From assembly GCA_029554925.1 (NCBI GenBank), contig JAKPUV010000303.1:1-6193 (forward strand): a stretch of 6,193 nucleotides of DNA, read 5' to 3'. Each line of letters opens with the position of its first letter. Position 1 is the first letter of the stretch. The notes beneath the pieces were generated by a model. The model searched no databases. It was not told where the DNA came from and was given only the letters and a program-made list of their open reading frames with translations. The DNA is from Candidatus Hydrogenedentota bacterium (GTDB lineage: Bacteria > Hydrogenedentota > Hydrogenedentia > Hydrogenedentales > CAITNO01). Shown in pieces: positions 5,246-6,193 of this stretch. The position numbers and the translations under genes are program-made.

Positions 5246-6193
5246 CTGCCCAAGGGCAACCTTCTCGGCCTGAAGGCCTCGCAGCTGCGCTTTCTCGAGC
5301 GCCTGGAGCGGCGCGCCGTGCCGCCCGACGCCCTCATTTCCCCCGAACTCGCCCGCTCGCTGGCCGAGTTCTCCGCCGAGACCGGCCGCCAGTGCGGCGT
5401 GCTGCTCGACCGCCGGGGCCGGGTGGCTGCGGTGACGGTGGGCGACGCCCACGCCGTGCCCCTGCCCGACGTGCCGAAGCGCGGATATGACCGCCTCTGC
5501 GGCCTGCGGCTGGTCCACACCCACCTGCGCGACGAACCGCTGGACGAGGAGGACCTCACCCATCTGGCGCTGTGCCGGCTGGACCTGGTCGCCGCGGTCG
5601 TGGTCGAGGCCGGCGGCCTCCCCGGCGCGGTCCACCGGGCGCACCTGCTGCCCGACAACGCGGGCGGAACGCCCTGGCGCGTGCTTCCCCCCGAGTCCGT
5701 CCACGCCCTGCCCGAAGACTGGCAGTCCTTCATCGGCGCGCTGGAGGAGGAGTTCGACCGCATGCGGTCCCGGGCGCTGGCCGCCGGGGTCGAGAGCCGG
5801 GCGCTGCTCCTGCACGTGTCCGAAAACTCCCTCACCGAGGTGGAGGACTCGGTGCGGGAACTGGCCGAGCTGGCCCGGAGCGCCGGAGTGGACCCGGTGC
5901 ACACGGTCATCCAGCGCCGGCCCCCCGATCCCAAACATGTGCTCGGGCGCGGCAAACTGCGCGCCGTGCTCATCCAGGCCCTGCAGAAGGGGGCCGACCT
6001 CCTCGTGTTCGACATGAACCTCACGCCGTCGCAGGTCAAGGCCCTGTCCGAATACACGGACCTCAAGATTCTCGACCGCACCCAGCTCATTCTCGACATC
6101 TTCGCCCGCCACGCCGTCACCCGCGAGGGGCGGCTCCAGGTGGAGCTCGCGCAGATGCGCTACCTCATGCCCCTGCTCAACCTGCGTCAGACC
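5246..6193 (+). CDS. hflX: GTPase HflX, N-terminal part (runs off right edge)
   Basis: HflX is a ribosome-associated GTPase that splits or rescues stalled 70S ribosomes. The visible 316 residues contain the HflX N-terminal domain: TVIQRRPPDPKHVLGRGKL, then ADLLVFDMNLTPSQVKAL, ILDRTQLILDIFARHAVTREG and RLQVELAQMRYLMPLL. The glycine-rich linker and G domain lie beyond the window. Before this is an extra region of about 170 residues (GLKASQLRFLERL..., LVHTHLRDEPLDEEDL), as in the long HflX form. No ATG or GTG start lies between the in-frame TAA at 5180 and this conserved region. CTG 5246 sits seven bases after AAAGGAG (5232-5238) and is preferred. TTG 5228 is the only conventional alternative and lacks a ribosome site. 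Confidence 0.92.
   Translation, partial: MPKGNLLGLKASQLRFLERLERRAVPPDALISPELARSLAEFSAETGRQCGVLLDRRGRVAAVTVGDAHAVPLPDVPKRGYDRLCGLRLVHTHLRDEPLDEEDLTHLALCRLDLVAAVVVEAGGLPGAVHRAHLLPDNAGGTPWRVLPPESVHALPEDWQSFIGALEEEFDRMRSRALAAGVESRALLLHVSENSLTEVEDSVRELAELARSAGVDPVHTVIQRRPPDPKHVLGRGKLRAVLIQALQKGADLLVFDMNLTPSQVKALSEYTDLKILDRTQLILDIFARHAVTREGRLQVELAQMRYLMPLLNLRQT

Noticed and set aside
4934..6120. Two long minus-strand open frames opposite the isomerase-like gene and hflX
   Set aside because: The plus strand encodes clear HflX and TIM-barrel motifs; the antisense translations are rich in His, Arg, Gly and Ser and match nothing.

Overview
The window is bacterial chromosome of high G+C content. Its first 2.5 kb is the classic translation/transcription cluster, read left to right: the 3' end of tuf (EF-Tu), tRNA-Trp(CCA), secE, nusG, rplK (L11) and rplA (L1). 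Each of these has clear family signatures. A strong intrinsic terminator follows directly after rplA. The usual continuation of this cluster (rplJ, rplL, rpoB, rpoC) is not in the window, so here the operon ends at rplA. The 122-nt rplK-rplA gap carries GC-rich hairpins. The last of them looks like an mRNA copy of the 23S rRNA site that L1 binds, and it abuts the rplA Shine-Dalgarno sequence, which suggests feedback control by L1.

The rest of the window is unrelated to the ribosome. On the minus strand (2594-3553) is a secreted DUF6807 / 'PmoA-like' protein of the kind common in polysaccharide-degrading bacteria. After a 616-nt gene-free, comparatively A+T-richer divergent region comes a plus-strand gene (4170-5150) for a xylose-isomerase-like TIM-barrel protein. 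It has a good sigma-70 promoter about 150 nt upstream. Comparison with remembered relatives suggests that this protein has lost two of the usual metal ligands. The gene-free region holds several dyads and a 7-mer, GTACACT, at the expected -10 position of both divergent genes, so joint regulation is possible.

The right end (from about 5246, running off the edge) is the N-terminal part of an HflX GTPase of the long type. It has an extra N-terminal region with an HTH...D motif resembling JAMM metalloproteases. It has no ATG or GTG start: the best-placed start is a CTG seven bases after a strong Shine-Dalgarno sequence. A terminator-like hairpin lies just before that sequence.

The organism is probably an environmental Gram-negative of the Planctomycetes / Verrucomicrobia / Hydrogenedentes type. 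This is inferred from the DUF6807 protein with a signal peptide, the sugar-isomerase-like protein and the long HflX, and is not proven by any single feature. I see no mobile element, CRISPR array, phage gene or obvious novel multi-gene system. The most interesting items are the L1-mimic leader, the early end of the ribosomal operon, the degenerate TIM-barrel active site, and the unusual start and N-terminal domain of HflX.
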